A stretch of DNA of 64,000 nt from Aliarcobacter faecis (GTDB taxonomy: Bacteria; Campylobacterota; Campylobacteria; Campylobacterales; Arcobacteraceae): NCBI RefSeq assembly GCF_013201705.1, contig NZ_CP053837.1:620001-684000 (forward strand), read 5' to 3'. Position numbers and translations under genes: made by a program. The notes under the pieces were generated by a model. That model was given only the letters and a program-made list of their open reading frames with translations. It made no database searches and had not been told where the DNA came from. Shown here one piece after another: positions 26,601-36,242 of this stretch. Position 1 is the stretch's first letter. Each line of letters starts with the position of its first letter.

Positions 26601-27861
26601 AATATTTACAGATAATACAAATGAATTGGAAAAAGATTCATTTTTTGTAGTTTCAAAACAAAATGAAAAGTTTAAAGATATTGCTATAAATAGTGGTTTT
26701 GAAATAGTAAATGCAAGTGAACTAAAAAATTATTTGGATATGAGTTCTATAAAAATTATAGGAATAACTGGAACAAATGGAAAAACAACTACAGCTGCTG
26801 CTATTTATTCTCTTTTACTTGATTTAGGATATAAAGTTGCTCTTCAAGGAACAAGAGGATTTTTTATAAATGGGTCTCAAATAGAAGAGTACTCTTTAAC
26901 GACTCCTGTTCAGCTTGGAAATTTTGCAAATATTCAAAAAGCTTTAGAAAATAGTTGTCAATTTTTTGTGATGGAAGTAAGTTCTCATGCAATTGAACAA
27001 AGAAGAGTTGAGGGTTTAGAGTTTGCACTAAAAATCCATACAAATATAACTAGAGACCATTTAGATTATCATAAAACAATAGAAGAGTATATAAATGTTA
27101 AAAATTCATTCTTAAGTGATGAGAGCCTGAAACTTATTAATGTAGATGATAAAGTTGTGAAATTCAATCCTAAAAATGCTTACACTTACTCTTTAGATAA
27201 ATTTTCAAGCTTCAAAGTTGATGCTTACTCTTTTAATAAAGGTATGCATGTGATGTTCAATCACAATAAAACTCCTTATACATTTTCATCTTTAATGATG
27301 GGAATTTTTAATATTTATAATCTAATAGCTAGTGTAGCAGCGGTATCTTTAGTAACAAACAATAATTTAGAAGATATTTGTAAAGCTTTAGAAAATTTTG
27401 GAGGAGTTAGTGGGCGAATGGAAATTATAAGTGTTGAACCACTTGTAATTGTAGATTTTGCTCATACTCCTGATGGTATGGAAGAGGTTTTAAAAAGTTT
27501 TCCACAAAAAGAGATAATTTGTGTTTTTGGAGCAGGTGGAAATAGAGATAGTTTAAAGCGACCACTTATGGGAAAAGTTGCCGCAAAATACTCTAAGCAT
27601 ATTATTGTTACAAGTGATAATCCAAGATTTGAAGATCCAGATTTAATTATAAATGATATTGTTGCTGGAATTCCAAAAAATATTAGTTTTGAAGTAGAGA
27701 TAAATAGAAAAGAGGCTCTTAAAAAGGCAATATTATTGGCGAAAAATGAAAATAGTGTAGTTTTAGTTCTTGGAAAAGGTGATGAAGCAACACAAATTAT
27801 CTATGATCAGAAACTCCCTTTTAGTGATAAAGAGGAAATTCTTAAAATCTTAAATTCATAA
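26578..27861 (+). CDS. murE: UDP-MurNAc-tripeptide synthetase (MurE)
   Basis: 427-residue Mur ligase that adds meso-diaminopimelate to UDP-MurNAc-L-Ala-D-Glu. The ATP loop is GITGTNGKTTTAAA (about residues 62-75), followed by TTPVQLGNF, EVSSHAIEQRRVEG, NITRDHLDYH, and the C-terminal DFAHTPDGMEEVL, GAGGNRDSLKRPLMG and the DNPRFEDP motif that selects diaminopimelate. It is shorter than E. coli MurE at its N-terminal domain, which is usual in Campylobacterota. A long hairpin follows the stop. Confidence 0.96.
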   Translation: MKLNINGRIFTDNTNELEKDSFFVVSKQNEKFKDIAINSGFEIVNASELKNYLDMSSIKIIGITGTNGKTTTAAAIYSLLLDLGYKVALQGTRGFFINGSQIEEYSLTTPVQLGNFANIQKALENSCQFFVMEVSSHAIEQRRVEGLEFALKIHTNITRDHLDYHKTIEEYINVKNSFLSDESLKLINVDDKVVKFNPKNAYTYSLDKFSSFKVDAYSFNKGMHVMFNHNKTPYTFSSLMMGIFNIYNLIASVAAVSLVTNNNLEDICKALENFGGVSGRMEIISVEPLVIVDFAHTPDGMEEVLKSFPQKEIICVFGAGGNRDSLKRPLMGKVAAKYSKHIIVTSDNPRFEDPDLIINDIVAGIPKNISFEVEINRKEALKKAILLAKNENSVVLVLGKGDEATQIIYDQKLPFSDKEEILKILNS

Positions 27862-27867
27862 AATTTT

Positions 27868-27903
27868 TTTGTTATTTCTCTTTATATAAAGAAAGGTAAC
27901 AAA
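27868..27903. terminator. Long hairpin after murE
   Basis: Left half TTTGTTATTTCTCTTTAT (27868-27885) is almost fully complementary to ATAAAGAAAGGTAACAAA (27886-27903), with a few G-U or mismatched pairs. An A/T-rich tail follows, but no strong T-run on the plus strand. It probably ends the ileS-murE transcript and precedes the rpsB promoter. Confidence 0.6.
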
Positions 27904-27938
27904 AATATCTCATTAAACAAATCTTAATAATTTTTGGA

Positions 27939-27944
27939 TATAAT
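27939..27944 (+). promoter_or_regulatory. -10 box of the rpsB-tsf operon
   Basis: TATAAT preceded by TTTTTGGA, the pattern of Campylobacterota sigma70 promoters (-10 with an upstream T-run and no need for a -35). It would start transcription near 27951, about 140 bases before rpsB. Confidence 0.75.
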
Positions 27945-27950
27945 CGCCTT

Positions 27951-28090
27951 TCTATTTTTAATATTTTGAATTTAGAACCTCACATGTGTCAATCCTTGTA
28001 CGGGTTGTGTTATATAAGTTAGCATTAAGGGACACAGAGGCTAAACCCTGTATAAAAAAACAAAACAAATTAATTCAAGGAGAATTACTC
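27951..28090 (+). promoter_or_regulatory. Structured 5' leader of rpsB
   Basis: About 140 untranslated bases between the predicted start of transcription and the rpsB ATG. TACGGGTT (about 27999) can pair with AACCCTGTA (about 28042) with one bulge, enclosing GTGT / ACAC and an alternative GTTAGC / GGCTAA pairing. Local G/C content is higher than in surrounding spacers. The layout resembles autoregulatory S2 leaders known in other Proteobacteria; an analogous role is an inference. AAGGAG at 28077-28082 is the rpsB ribosome-binding site. Confidence 0.45.
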
Positions 28091-28888
28091 ATGGTTACTA
28101 TGAAAGACCTATTAGAGTGTGGTGTACACTTTGGACACCAAACAAGAAGATGGAATCCAAAAATGAAAAAATTCATTTTCGGTGTTAGAAAAAATATCTA
28201 TATTATAGATTTACAAAAAACATTAAGATATTTCAGATATACATATAATGTTGTAAGAGATAGAGCTGCTGAAGGTCAAACAATGATTTTTGTTGGTACT
28301 AAAAAACAAGCTAGTGAAACTATCAAAAAAGCTGCTGAATCTTGTGGAATGCCATATGTAAACCACAGATGGTTAGGTGGAATGCTTACAAATTTTGGAA
28401 CAATTAAAAAATCAATTAGAAAATTAGAAATTATTAAAAAAATGAGAGAAGAAGGGCAATTAGACCTTTTAACTAAAAAAGAAGCTTTAATGCTTACTAG
28501 AAAAGAAGAAAAATTAGAGTTATATCTTGGTGGTATTAAAGAGATGCACAAACTTCCAGATATGATGTTTGTTCTTGATGCAGTTAAAGAGAAAATTGCT
28601 ATTGCTGAAGCTAGAAGATTAGGAATTACAGTTGTTGCTCCTTTAGATACAAATTGTGATCCAGATGTTGTTGATTTACCAATTCCAGGAAATGATGATG
28701 CTATTAGATCAATTCACTTATTCTGCAACGAAATGGCTGCAGCTATGAATGAAGGAAAAGCAGCTTTAGCTGATGCAAATGGAGAAGAAGTAGTAGAAGC
28801 TATCTCTCAAGTAGAGAAAGATGAGCTTATAGCTGAAGCAGTTGCTGAAGGTGAAGAGTTTAACTTTGAAAATGGAGAGGATGCATAA
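28091..28888 (+). CDS. rpsB: 30S ribosomal protein S2
   Basis: 265 residues from ATG 28091, chosen for the AAGGAG element upstream and the family N-terminus [23 protein letters not shown]; the open frame extends 35 codons further back into the leader without similarity. S2 bridges the head and body of the small subunit. Motifs [10 protein letters not shown] and [11 protein letters not shown]-like [13 protein letters not shown] are typical. It is coupled to tsf by a TAATG junction, the standard rpsB-tsf order. Confidence 0.98.
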   Translation: MVTMKDLLECGVHFGHQTRRWNPKMKKFIFGVRKNIYIIDLQKTLRYFRYTYNVVRDRAAEGQTMIFVGTKKQASETIKKAAESCGMPYVNHRWLGGMLTNFGTIKKSIRKLEIIKKMREEGQLDLLTKKEALMLTRKEEKLELYLGGIKEMHKLPDMMFVLDAVKEKIAIAEARRLGITVVAPLDTNCDPDVVDLPIPGNDDAIRSIHLFCNEMAAAMNEGKAALADANGEEVVEAISQVEKDELIAEAVAEGEEFNFENGEDA

Positions 28889-29931
28889 TGGCAGTAACTC
28901 CACAATTAATTAAAGAGTTAAGAGAATTAACTGGTGCAGGGATGATGGATTGCAAAAATGCATTAAACGAAACTGGTGGAGATATTGAAAAAGCTGTTCA
29001 AGCTTTAAGAGAAGCTGGTCTTGGAAAAGCTGCTAAAAAAGCTGGAAATGTTGCTGCTGAAGGTTTAGTTGCTATTGAAATAAATAGTGATAACACAAAA
29101 GCTGTAATTTTAGAGTTAAACTCTCAAACAGACTTTGTTGCTAAAAATGAGAACTTCATTAACTTAACAAAAGAGATTACTTCTCATGCTTTAACGTTAA
29201 ATATTAATGATGCTGAAACTTTAAATAGTTCAACTATTAATGGACAAGATTTCCCAACTTTCCTTGCAGAGAAAATTGCAACTATTGGTGAAAACTTAGT
29301 AGCTAGAAAATTATCTACTGTTGAAGGTCAAGTTGTAAATGGTTATGTACATGTTACTGGAAGAACTGGGGTTGTTTTAGCAGCAAAATGTGCTGAAGGT
29401 GTAAAAGATAAAGCAACTGCTTTATTAAGAAATATTGCAATGCATGCAAGTGCTATGAAACCGACAGTTATTTCATACAAAGATTTAGATTCAGCTTTTG
29501 TTGAGTCTGAAAATAGAGCTATTAGAGCTGAGATTGAAGCTGAAAATGAAGAGTTAGCAAGATTAAAAAAACCATTAAAGAAAATTCCAGAGTTTGTTTC
29601 TAAATCTCAATTGACAGATGAAGCAATTGCAGCAGCAAAAGCTAGATTCGAAGATGAGTTAAGAGCAGCTGGAAAACCTGAAAAAATTTGGGCAAATATT
29701 ATTCCTGGACAAATTGAGAGATTTATTACGGATAATACTCAATTAGATGGAAGATTTGCACTTTTATCTCAAGCTTATGTAATGAATGATAAACAAACAG
29801 TTGAGCAAGCAATTGCAGAAGTTGATGCTTCAATTGAAATTACAGGTTACATTAGATTTGAACTTGGTGAAGGAATCGAGAAAAAAGAAGAAGATTTCGC
29901 AGCTGAAGTTGCAAAACAAATGGGTAAATAA
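28888..29931 (+). CDS. tsf: Elongation factor Ts
   Basis: 347 residues, in the long class typical of Campylobacterota. EF-Ts exchanges GDP for GTP on EF-Tu. The N-terminal UBA-like domain LIKELRELTGAGMMDCKNAL is followed by the TDFVAKNENF motif that contacts EF-Tu, then the dimerisation and C-terminal helices ending in EEDFAAEVAKQMGK. The ATG overlaps the rpsB stop. A symmetrical hairpin follows the stop. Confidence 0.98.
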   Translation: MAVTPQLIKELRELTGAGMMDCKNALNETGGDIEKAVQALREAGLGKAAKKAGNVAAEGLVAIEINSDNTKAVILELNSQTDFVAKNENFINLTKEITSHALTLNINDAETLNSSTINGQDFPTFLAEKIATIGENLVARKLSTVEGQVVNGYVHVTGRTGVVLAAKCAEGVKDKATALLRNIAMHASAMKPTVISYKDLDSAFVESENRAIRAEIEAENEELARLKKPLKKIPEFVSKSQLTDEAIAAAKARFEDELRAAGKPEKIWANIIPGQIERFITDNTQLDGRFALLSQAYVMNDKQTVEQAIAEVDASIEITGYIRFELGEGIEKKEEDFAAEVAKQMGK

Positions 29932-29955
29932 TATATAGTTTTTAAAACTATATAT
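29931..29955. terminator. Symmetrical A/T hairpin after tsf
   Basis: Arms ATATATAGTTTT (29931-29942) and AAAACTATATAT (29944-29955) with an A-run after the right arm. It sits between tsf and the ABC ATPase gene and is weak thermodynamically because it is almost all A/T. Confidence 0.5.
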
Positions 29956-29971
29956 AAAAAAAGGATATGCA

Positions 29972-30655
29972 ATGAGTGAAAAATTAGATAATAAGCCACT
30001 CCTTGCATCCATTCTATTAGAAGCAAAAAATCTATCACATAACTTTGATTATGAACTTTTCAATAATATCAATTTAAGCTTACATAAAAAAGAGTCAATA
30101 GCAATTATTGGTACAAGTGGAAGTGGAAAATCAACATTACTTAATATTTTATCTTCACTTTTAAAGCCAACAACAGGAAATGTTGTTTTTCAAAGTAAAG
30201 ATTTATACTCTTTAAAGCAGAATGAACTTTTAAAAATAAGAAGAGATGATTTTGGGATTATTTTTCAAGCACACTATTTATTTAGAGGATTTACAGCAAT
30301 AGAAAATTTAAATATAGCAACTCTTCTAAGTCATACAGATTTAGACTTAAAACTTTTAAAAGAGTTAGATATTGAGCGTGTAATAAATCAAGGTGTGGGA
30401 GAGCTTAGTGGTGGTCAGCAACAAAGACTTTCAATAGCAAGAATTCTTATGAAGAAACCAAAAATTATTTTTGCAGATGAACCAACAGGAAACTTAGATA
30501 AAGATACTGCAAATGTAGTTATGAATACTCTTTTTAAATATATAAAAGAGAGTGATGCAGGGCTTATTTTAGTAACTCATGAGGAGGATTTAGCTTTTAA
30601 GTGTGATAAAGTTTATAAATTAGTTGATTTAAAACTTGTGGAGCTAAAATGCTAA
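29972..30655 (+). CDS. LolD-like ABC transporter ATP-binding protein
   Basis: 227-residue ABC ATPase. Walker A is IGTSGSGKSTLLNIL (about residue 47), signature LSGGQQQRLSIARIL, Walker B IIFADEPTGNLDKDT, H-loop VTHEEDLA. The GNLD and FQAHYLFRGFTAIEN features place it in the LolD/MacB/FtsE group. No LolC/E permease gene is next to it in this window, so its partner must be encoded elsewhere. It overlaps the following hypothetical gene by 7 bases. Confidence 0.85.
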   Translation: MSEKLDNKPLLASILLEAKNLSHNFDYELFNNINLSLHKKESIAIIGTSGSGKSTLLNILSSLLKPTTGNVVFQSKDLYSLKQNELLKIRRDDFGIIFQAHYLFRGFTAIENLNIATLLSHTDLDLKLLKELDIERVINQGVGELSGGQQQRLSIARILMKKPKIIFADEPTGNLDKDTANVVMNTLFKYIKESDAGLILVTHEEDLAFKCDKVYKLVDLKLVELKC

Positions 30656-31482
30656 AAAAAGTTCTTTTAATTTGTGATACAACAATAATTGAACATATTT
30701 TTGCATTAGTTTGCAAAAAAATGAGTATAGATTTGACTATTCAGAAATCTACTATTGTAAATGAAGAGTATGACTTTATAATAGTTGATCAGCCTTTTAT
30801 TGATGATAATTTCAATAACTATAAACAATATACAAAAAGATTAGGAGCTATATCCTCAGAAGAGCTATCTTTTAGTAAAGCTAGAGATTTTATTATTCCA
30901 AGACCATTTTTACCTACTAAGTTGGAAACTATTTTAAAAGAGCAAATAGAGACTTTATATGATGATGAGTTGAATTATAGTAGAAGAGAGGCTAAATATA
31001 ATAGTTTTGATGACGAGGATAAAAGTTTTATTGTTCAAAAAAATACAGTTTTAGGGAATAACTCAATTTTTAGTAACCAAAAGATAATTGAAGATCAAAG
31101 TGATGATGAATTTGATTTTATTGATGAGAGTTTAGTAAATATAACTTCACTAAATAATGGTGGAATTCTAGATAATAATGAATTAAATAAAATAAATAAT
31201 ATTCTAAAAGAAGAGAAAATTCAAAATGAGATAGAACTTGAAAAGAGTGATTGGAAAGATATCTCTTCAATTATTGATGATGCTTTAGATGAAGTAAGAG
31301 AATATGAGTTTGATTTGGCTCAAAACGAGTTAAAAACATATAATTTAATATTAAGTAAATTTAATATTGAAGAGTTAAGACCATTTTTAGAAAAGTTTGA
31401 TCAAACTGTTATAAATAGGCTTGTTAATGGGGAAACTGTGGATGTAAAGATTAGTTTAAAGGAGAGTGGAAATGCAAAATAA
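30649..31482 (+). CDS. Hypothetical protein between a LolD-like gene and gmk
   Basis: 277 residues, soluble and strongly acidic, not recognised. The first 100 residues alternate strands and helices (VLLICDTTIIEHIFALVC, YDFIIVDQPFI, KARDFIIPRPFLPTKLETIL) in a way that resembles a degenerate receiver fold: an acidic residue ends the putative third strand and PRPFLP takes the place of the usual KPF. The middle is low in complexity and rich in Asp, Asn and Glu; the C-terminus is helical. It overlaps both neighbours (7 and 17 bases), so it is co-translated with gmk. Confidence 0.7.
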   Translation: MLKKVLLICDTTIIEHIFALVCKKMSIDLTIQKSTIVNEEYDFIIVDQPFIDDNFNNYKQYTKRLGAISSEELSFSKARDFIIPRPFLPTKLETILKEQIETLYDDELNYSRREAKYNSFDDEDKSFIVQKNTVLGNNSIFSNQKIIEDQSDDEFDFIDESLVNITSLNNGGILDNNELNKINNILKEEKIQNEIELEKSDWKDISSIIDDALDEVREYEFDLAQNELKTYNLILSKFNIEELRPFLEKFDQTVINRLVNGETVDVKISLKESGNAK

Positions 31483-32086
31483 GGGTGCCATTTTAATTCT
31501 CTCAGGACCTAGTGGTTGTGGGAAATCTACCCTTTTAAAAGAGATTTATAAAAATATATCTAACTACTATTTTTCTATCTCTACAACAACAAGAAGTCCT
31601 AGAGTTGGTGAAAAAGATGGAGTTGATTACTATTTTGTGAGTAAAGATGAATTTGAAAAAGATATAGAAGCTGGGAATTTTCTTGAGTGGGCGAAAGTTC
31701 ATGATAACTATTATGGAACATCTTTAAAACCAATTGTAGAAGCCTTAAATGATGGAAAACTTGTAATTTTTGATATAGATGTGCAAGGACACAAGATTGT
31801 ACGAAAGAAATTAAATTCTCAAGTAACATCAGTATTTATTACAACACCAACTTTAACTATTTTAAAAGATAGATTATATAGTAGAAATAGCGATAGTAGT
31901 GATATTATAGAAAAAAGATTAAGCAATGCTAAAGAGGAGATAAACTCTTTTTTAGAGTATGATTATTTAATTATAAATGATGATTTAGAAAAATCAACAA
32001 AAGAGATTTTAGCAATTGCAAATATTGCAAGAGCTAAAACAAAGCTTTTTGATAAAGAGAGTTTAGTGGGTTATTGGTCTAAATAA
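31466..32086 (+). CDS. gmk: Guanylate kinase
   Basis: 206 residues. The P-loop ILSGPSGCGKSTLL (about residues 10-23), the GMP-binding STTTRSPRVGEKDGVDYYFV and the lid-region YSRNSDSSDIIEKRL match bacterial GMP kinases, which make GDP from GMP and ATP. It overlaps the upstream hypothetical gene by 17 bases. Its 3' end overlaps the convergent GGDEF-EAL gene by 8 bases. Confidence 0.97.
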   Translation: MEMQNKGAILILSGPSGCGKSTLLKEIYKNISNYYFSISTTTRSPRVGEKDGVDYYFVSKDEFEKDIEAGNFLEWAKVHDNYYGTSLKPIVEALNDGKLVIFDIDVQGHKIVRKKLNSQVTSVFITTPTLTILKDRLYSRNSDSSDIIEKRLSNAKEEINSFLEYDYLIINDDLEKSTKEILAIANIARAKTKLFDKESLVGYWSK

Positions 32087-33698
32087 TCTCTTTGTAGCTT
32101 AGAGGTTTTGAAAAATAAAAACCTTGAGCTAAATCTATATTTAATCCTTTTATTTTATTATAAATCTCTTCATTTGATACAAATTCAGCAACAGTTTTAA
32201 TATTAAACTCTTTTGCAATATTTGATATTGTTTTTACAATTATCTCTAAATCTTTTGAGTTATGAATATCTTTAATTAAAGAGCCATCAATTTTTATGAA
32301 ATCAACATTGAGTCTTGAAAGAAGATGAAAATTTGAGTAACCAGCACCAAAATCATCAATTCCTACTAAGCAACCATAGTTTGATACAGTTTTAATAAAT
32401 TTCTCAACTAAATCAAAATCAGAAATCTCTTCAGATTCTAAAATTTCAAACTCTAAAGAAGAGGTAAACTCTTTATGCTTTTCTAAATAGTTATAGATGT
32501 AATTTGTTGTTTTTTCATTTGATAAGTCATCATAAGATATATTTATAGAGACTCTTTTTTGTTTATTCTTAATCAATTTTAAAGCATCATCTAAAATAAC
32601 TTGTACAATATTTGGATACATTTTTGTTTTTTTGGCGATTTGTAAAAAGTTATATGGTCCAAATTCTACACCTTCAGGAGATATATATCTAATTAAAGCC
32701 TCATATTTTACAATTTCTTGGCTTTTTGTATCTAAAATTGGTTGGAAGAATGCTTGAAGAAGGTTCTCTTTAAATCCTTGTTTTAACTGTTTTATCCATT
32801 TTATATTCTCTTCAAAAGATTGTTGGATTTTATAAGATTCGTCATAAATCATAATTTTTTGGAATCTTTTTCTAGCATAACTAATAATTCTTTGAGAATA
32901 TTTATAAGCTAGTAATCCTTTACTTTTTGCAATACCAATAGTGATATTTATATCAATCTCATTTTCATCAACATAAAAAGACTCAAGTTCAACTTTGTCA
33001 ATAAATGCTCTACAAAAATTATAAAAATCATCTGTTGATGAGCCATCTTTTGATAAAATTGCAAATTTATCAGATTCAATTCTATAAATAGAGTACTCAT
33101 TTGTAAGAAAATAATCTTTTAATTTAAGAGTAAATTCATACAAAATTTTATCACCAATAGCCTCTCCAAAAAAGTCATTTATTGTTGAAAATTCATCAAT
33201 ATCAACTAAAGCAACTAAATCAAAATCATTTTTTGCTAAATCTTTTTTTAGTTTATTTCTATTAGGAAGAGTTGTTAATTTATCTGTATATAAATCTTTT
33301 AATTCATGATAAATTAAAGATTGACTCATAGCCTGAAGTAGTTTTGTAATATCTATTGGTTTTAAAACATATTTATCAACACCAATATCAATAGCTTTCA
33401 ATAGATACTCTTTGTTTGAAAATGCTGTTGTTACAATAACTGGAATATTTAAATTTATCTGTTTTACTTTTTTTATAAAATCTAAACCATTTAAAATAGG
33501 CATATTTATATCAGTTATAATTAAATCAATATCATCTTCATGATTTAAAAAAAGTTCATAGGCCTCTTTACCATTTGTAGCAATATACTGATTTTTTGTG
33601 AAAGATTTTAAAATAGATGAAGTTACATCTCTTAAATCGGCTTCATCTTCTGCATATAAAATAGTTACATTTTTTAGTATATCAATATTATCTATCAT
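32079..33698 (-). CDS. Receiver-GGDEF-EAL protein, probable c-di-GMP phosphodiesterase
   Basis: 539 residues from ATG 33698; the longer frame to 33737 crosses a TATAAT-like promoter box, so the shorter start is preferred. The receiver domain (about 8-125) has LYAEDEADLRD, phospho-acceptor ITDINMPI and KPID. The GGDEF domain (about 145-290) has VDIDEFSTINDFFG, but the active-site loop reads ESDKF, so cyclase activity is unlikely. The EAL domain (about 310-535) retains YEALIRYISPEG, SINISYDDL and DDFGAGYSN, consistent with active phosphodiesterase. No partner kinase is adjacent. Confidence 0.9.
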   Translation of the reverse strand: MIDNIDILKNVTILYAEDEADLRDVTSSILKSFTKNQYIATNGKEAYELFLNHEDDIDLIITDINMPILNGLDFIKKVKQINLNIPVIVTTAFSNKEYLLKAIDIGVDKYVLKPIDITKLLQAMSQSLIYHELKDLYTDKLTTLPNRNKLKKDLAKNDFDLVALVDIDEFSTINDFFGEAIGDKILYEFTLKLKDYFLTNEYSIYRIESDKFAILSKDGSSTDDFYNFCRAFIDKVELESFYVDENEIDINITIGIAKSKGLLAYKYSQRIISYARKRFQKIMIYDESYKIQQSFEENIKWIKQLKQGFKENLLQAFFQPILDTKSQEIVKYEALIRYISPEGVEFGPYNFLQIAKKTKMYPNIVQVILDDALKLIKNKQKRVSINISYDDLSNEKTTNYIYNYLEKHKEFTSSLEFEILESEEISDFDLVEKFIKTVSNYGCLVGIDDFGAGYSNFHLLSRLNVDFIKIDGSLIKDIHNSKDLEIIVKTISNIAKEFNIKTVAEFVSNEEIYNKIKGLNIDLAQGFYFSKPLSYKEII

Positions 33699-33803
33699 TA
33701 AAACACTCTTTGAATTATAATAGGATATAATACACAAAAAAACTTAAAAAATAAGTAATTTTATAAATAAATAATTTTTTAAGCCACTGTTTAAGGAGAT
33801 TTT

Positions 33804-36227
33804 TTGTCAGTAATAGAGTGTAATCATTGTCATTTATCATTTGATGAAAAAATAATGATAAAAGAGAATGATTTAAATTTTTGTTGTGGTGGCTGTCAAA
33901 ATGTATATCATATTTTGAAAAGTGAAAATCTCGACTCTTTTTATGAAAAGCTTGGAAACAAAACTATAAGTGCTCCTTTACAAGTTTCAAATGATGATTT
34001 AGCAAAGTTTGATTCAGAAAATTTTTTAAATAATTATACAACACTCACTAAAGATGGATTTACACAAATAGATTTAATCTTAGAAGGGATACATTGTGCA
34101 GCTTGTGTTTGGTTAAATGAGAAAATTTTATATGATACAAAAGGTGTAGTTGAAGCAAATATAAATTTTACAACAAATAAAGCAAGAGTTATTTTTAATA
34201 GTGATATTTTAAAGCTTAGTCAGATTATACAAAAAATTAGAAGTATAGGTTACAATGCTTATGCTTATGATTCTAGTATAGCTGATAAAGAGGCAACTAA
34301 AGCAAAACAAGACTATTTTGTACGAATGATGGTTGCTGTTGTTTGTACTATGAATATTATGATGCTAAGTGTTGCAAAATATACAGGCTTTTTTACTGGA
34401 ATGAGTAATGAAGTAAAGCATATGATCCATTTAGCAGAGTTTTTACTTACAACACCAGTTCTTTTTTTTAGTGGATTTGTATTTTATAAGGGTGCATTTT
34501 ATGGAATAAAGAATCGTATGGTTAATATGGATTTACTTGTATGCACAGGTGCTACAATGACCTATATCTACTCTTTAACAGTTCTTTTTGGAGCAAAAGG
34601 AGAGAGCTATTTTGATTCGGTTTCTATGATTATAACTTTTGTTTTAGTCGGAAAATATCTTGAAGTAATTGGAAAAAAATCAGCTGTTGATACATTAGAT
34701 AAGATAAAATCTACTCTTCCCCTTGAAGCAGTAATAATAAAAGATGGAAAAAAAGAGACAAAAGCACTAAATTTAGTAAAAGTAGGGGATATAGTTGAGC
34801 TTAAAATTGGTGAAAAAGTTCCAGTAGATGGTAAAATAACTTTTGGAAGTGCCACTTTTGATGAATCTAGCTTAACGGGAGAATCAATACCAATTTATAA
34901 GAAAGAGGGTGATACTCTTTACAGTGGAACGATTATTTTGGATTCTACTATTTTATTTGAAGTTACAAAAGATTTTAAAAACTCAACTTTTTCATCTATT
35001 GTTACACTTTTAGAGGATTCTTTAAATTCAAAACCAAAGATTCAAACTTTAGCAAATAAGCTTTCACGAGGATTTAGTTTAACTATTTTAACTATTGCTT
35101 TTGTTACATTTCTGGTTTGGTACTATTTGGGAGTTGATTTAGGTTTCTATTTTGAGGGAACAAATCAGTTTGAAAGATCATTTATAACTGCTGTTTCTGT
35201 TGTTGTTATTGCTTGTCCTTGTGCTTTAGCTCTTGCAACACCAATGGCTAGTTTAGTAGGAATTAGTGAATTAGCAAAAAAATCTTTACTATTTAAAGAG
35301 GCAAAATTTATAGAGACTTTAGCAAATGCAGATGTTGTAGTTTTTGATAAAACAGGAACACTTACAAAAGGTGAATTAGAAGTTAGTAGTGCAAAATTTT
35401 TTAAAGAAAGTAAAGATAGTTTAAATCTTCTTTACTCTTTACTTGATAGTTCAACTCATCCTGTAAGTAAGGCTGTTAAAAAGTATATTATAGAAAACTA
35501 TAAAGTAGAACATTTAATCTTGGAAGATATAAAAAATATAGAAGCTAAAGGATTAAGTGCTAGATATGAAAATAGTGAGCTTTTAGGTGGAAATGAAGTA
35601 TTATTAAAAGATTTTGGAATAAATTTTGAATTTAACTCAAAAACTACACAATATATTTTTGCACAAGATAAAAAAATAGTTGCTAGTTTTGAGTTAAAAG
35701 ATGAGATAAAAGATGATGCAAAAGAGCTTATAGATTATCTAAAAGAGCAAAATATTCAAACAGTAATGCTTACTGGTGATAATAATTTTGTAGCTTCAAA
35801 TGTTGCCAAAGAGCTGGGAATTACAAATTATAGAGCCTCTTTTAGTCCACAAGATAAAGCAGATTTTATAAAAGAGTTAAAAAATAGTGGTAAAACAGTA
35901 GTTATGGTTGGAGATGGAGTAAATGATAGTGTTGCATTAAGTTTTAGTGATGTTGCAATTGCTATGGGAAATTCTGCTGATATATCTATGATGGTTTCAG
36001 ATATTGTACTTTTAAGCTCAAAATTAAAATCACTAAAAGATGCTTTTATAATCTCTAAAAAAACATATAAGCATATAAAGCAAAATCTTAGTTTCTCTTT
36101 GTTTTATAATGCTATTACTATTCCAATTGCTATGGCTGGTTTTATAATTCCATTATTTGCAGCACTCTCAATGAGTTTAAGTTCTTTAGTGGTAGTATTT
36201 AACTCTTTAAGAATAAAATTAAAATAA
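33804..36227 (+). CDS. ccoI: Copper-transporting P-type ATPase CcoI/FixI
   Basis: 807 residues. The N-terminus carries the cysteine-rich CNHCHLSF...CCGGCQNVY domain typical of CcoI/FixI, then a heavy-metal-associated domain with GIHCAACVW (about residue 97). Eight membrane spans hold the ion-binding CPC in VVVIACPCALALATP. Phosphorylation site DKTGTLTKG, TGDN and the hinge GDGVNDSVAL are intact. It delivers copper for cbb3 oxidase assembly. The start is TTG at 33804 with AAGGAG upstream. Adjacent ccoS supports this over a detoxifying CopA. Confidence 0.93.
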   Translation: MSVIECNHCHLSFDEKIMIKENDLNFCCGGCQNVYHILKSENLDSFYEKLGNKTISAPLQVSNDDLAKFDSENFLNNYTTLTKDGFTQIDLILEGIHCAACVWLNEKILYDTKGVVEANINFTTNKARVIFNSDILKLSQIIQKIRSIGYNAYAYDSSIADKEATKAKQDYFVRMMVAVVCTMNIMMLSVAKYTGFFTGMSNEVKHMIHLAEFLLTTPVLFFSGFVFYKGAFYGIKNRMVNMDLLVCTGATMTYIYSLTVLFGAKGESYFDSVSMIITFVLVGKYLEVIGKKSAVDTLDKIKSTLPLEAVIIKDGKKETKALNLVKVGDIVELKIGEKVPVDGKITFGSATFDESSLTGESIPIYKKEGDTLYSGTIILDSTILFEVTKDFKNSTFSSIVTLLEDSLNSKPKIQTLANKLSRGFSLTILTIAFVTFLVWYYLGVDLGFYFEGTNQFERSFITAVSVVVIACPCALALATPMASLVGISELAKKSLLFKEAKFIETLANADVVVFDKTGTLTKGELEVSSAKFFKESKDSLNLLYSLLDSSTHPVSKAVKKYIIENYKVEHLILEDIKNIEAKGLSARYENSELLGGNEVLLKDFGINFEFNSKTTQYIFAQDKKIVASFELKDEIKDDAKELIDYLKEQNIQTVMLTGDNNFVASNVAKELGITNYRASFSPQDKADFIKELKNSGKTVVMVGDGVNDSVALSFSDVAIAMGNSADISMMVSDIVLLSSKLKSLKDAFIISKKTYKHIKQNLSFSLFYNAITIPIAMAGFIIPLFAALSMSLSSLVVVFNSLRIKLK

Positions 36228-36242
36228 GGGAATAACTATTTT

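Noticed and set aside
26910-27861. Possible truncation of MurE (427 residues)
   Set aside because: All catalytic motifs are present and Campylobacterota MurE proteins are generally of this size.
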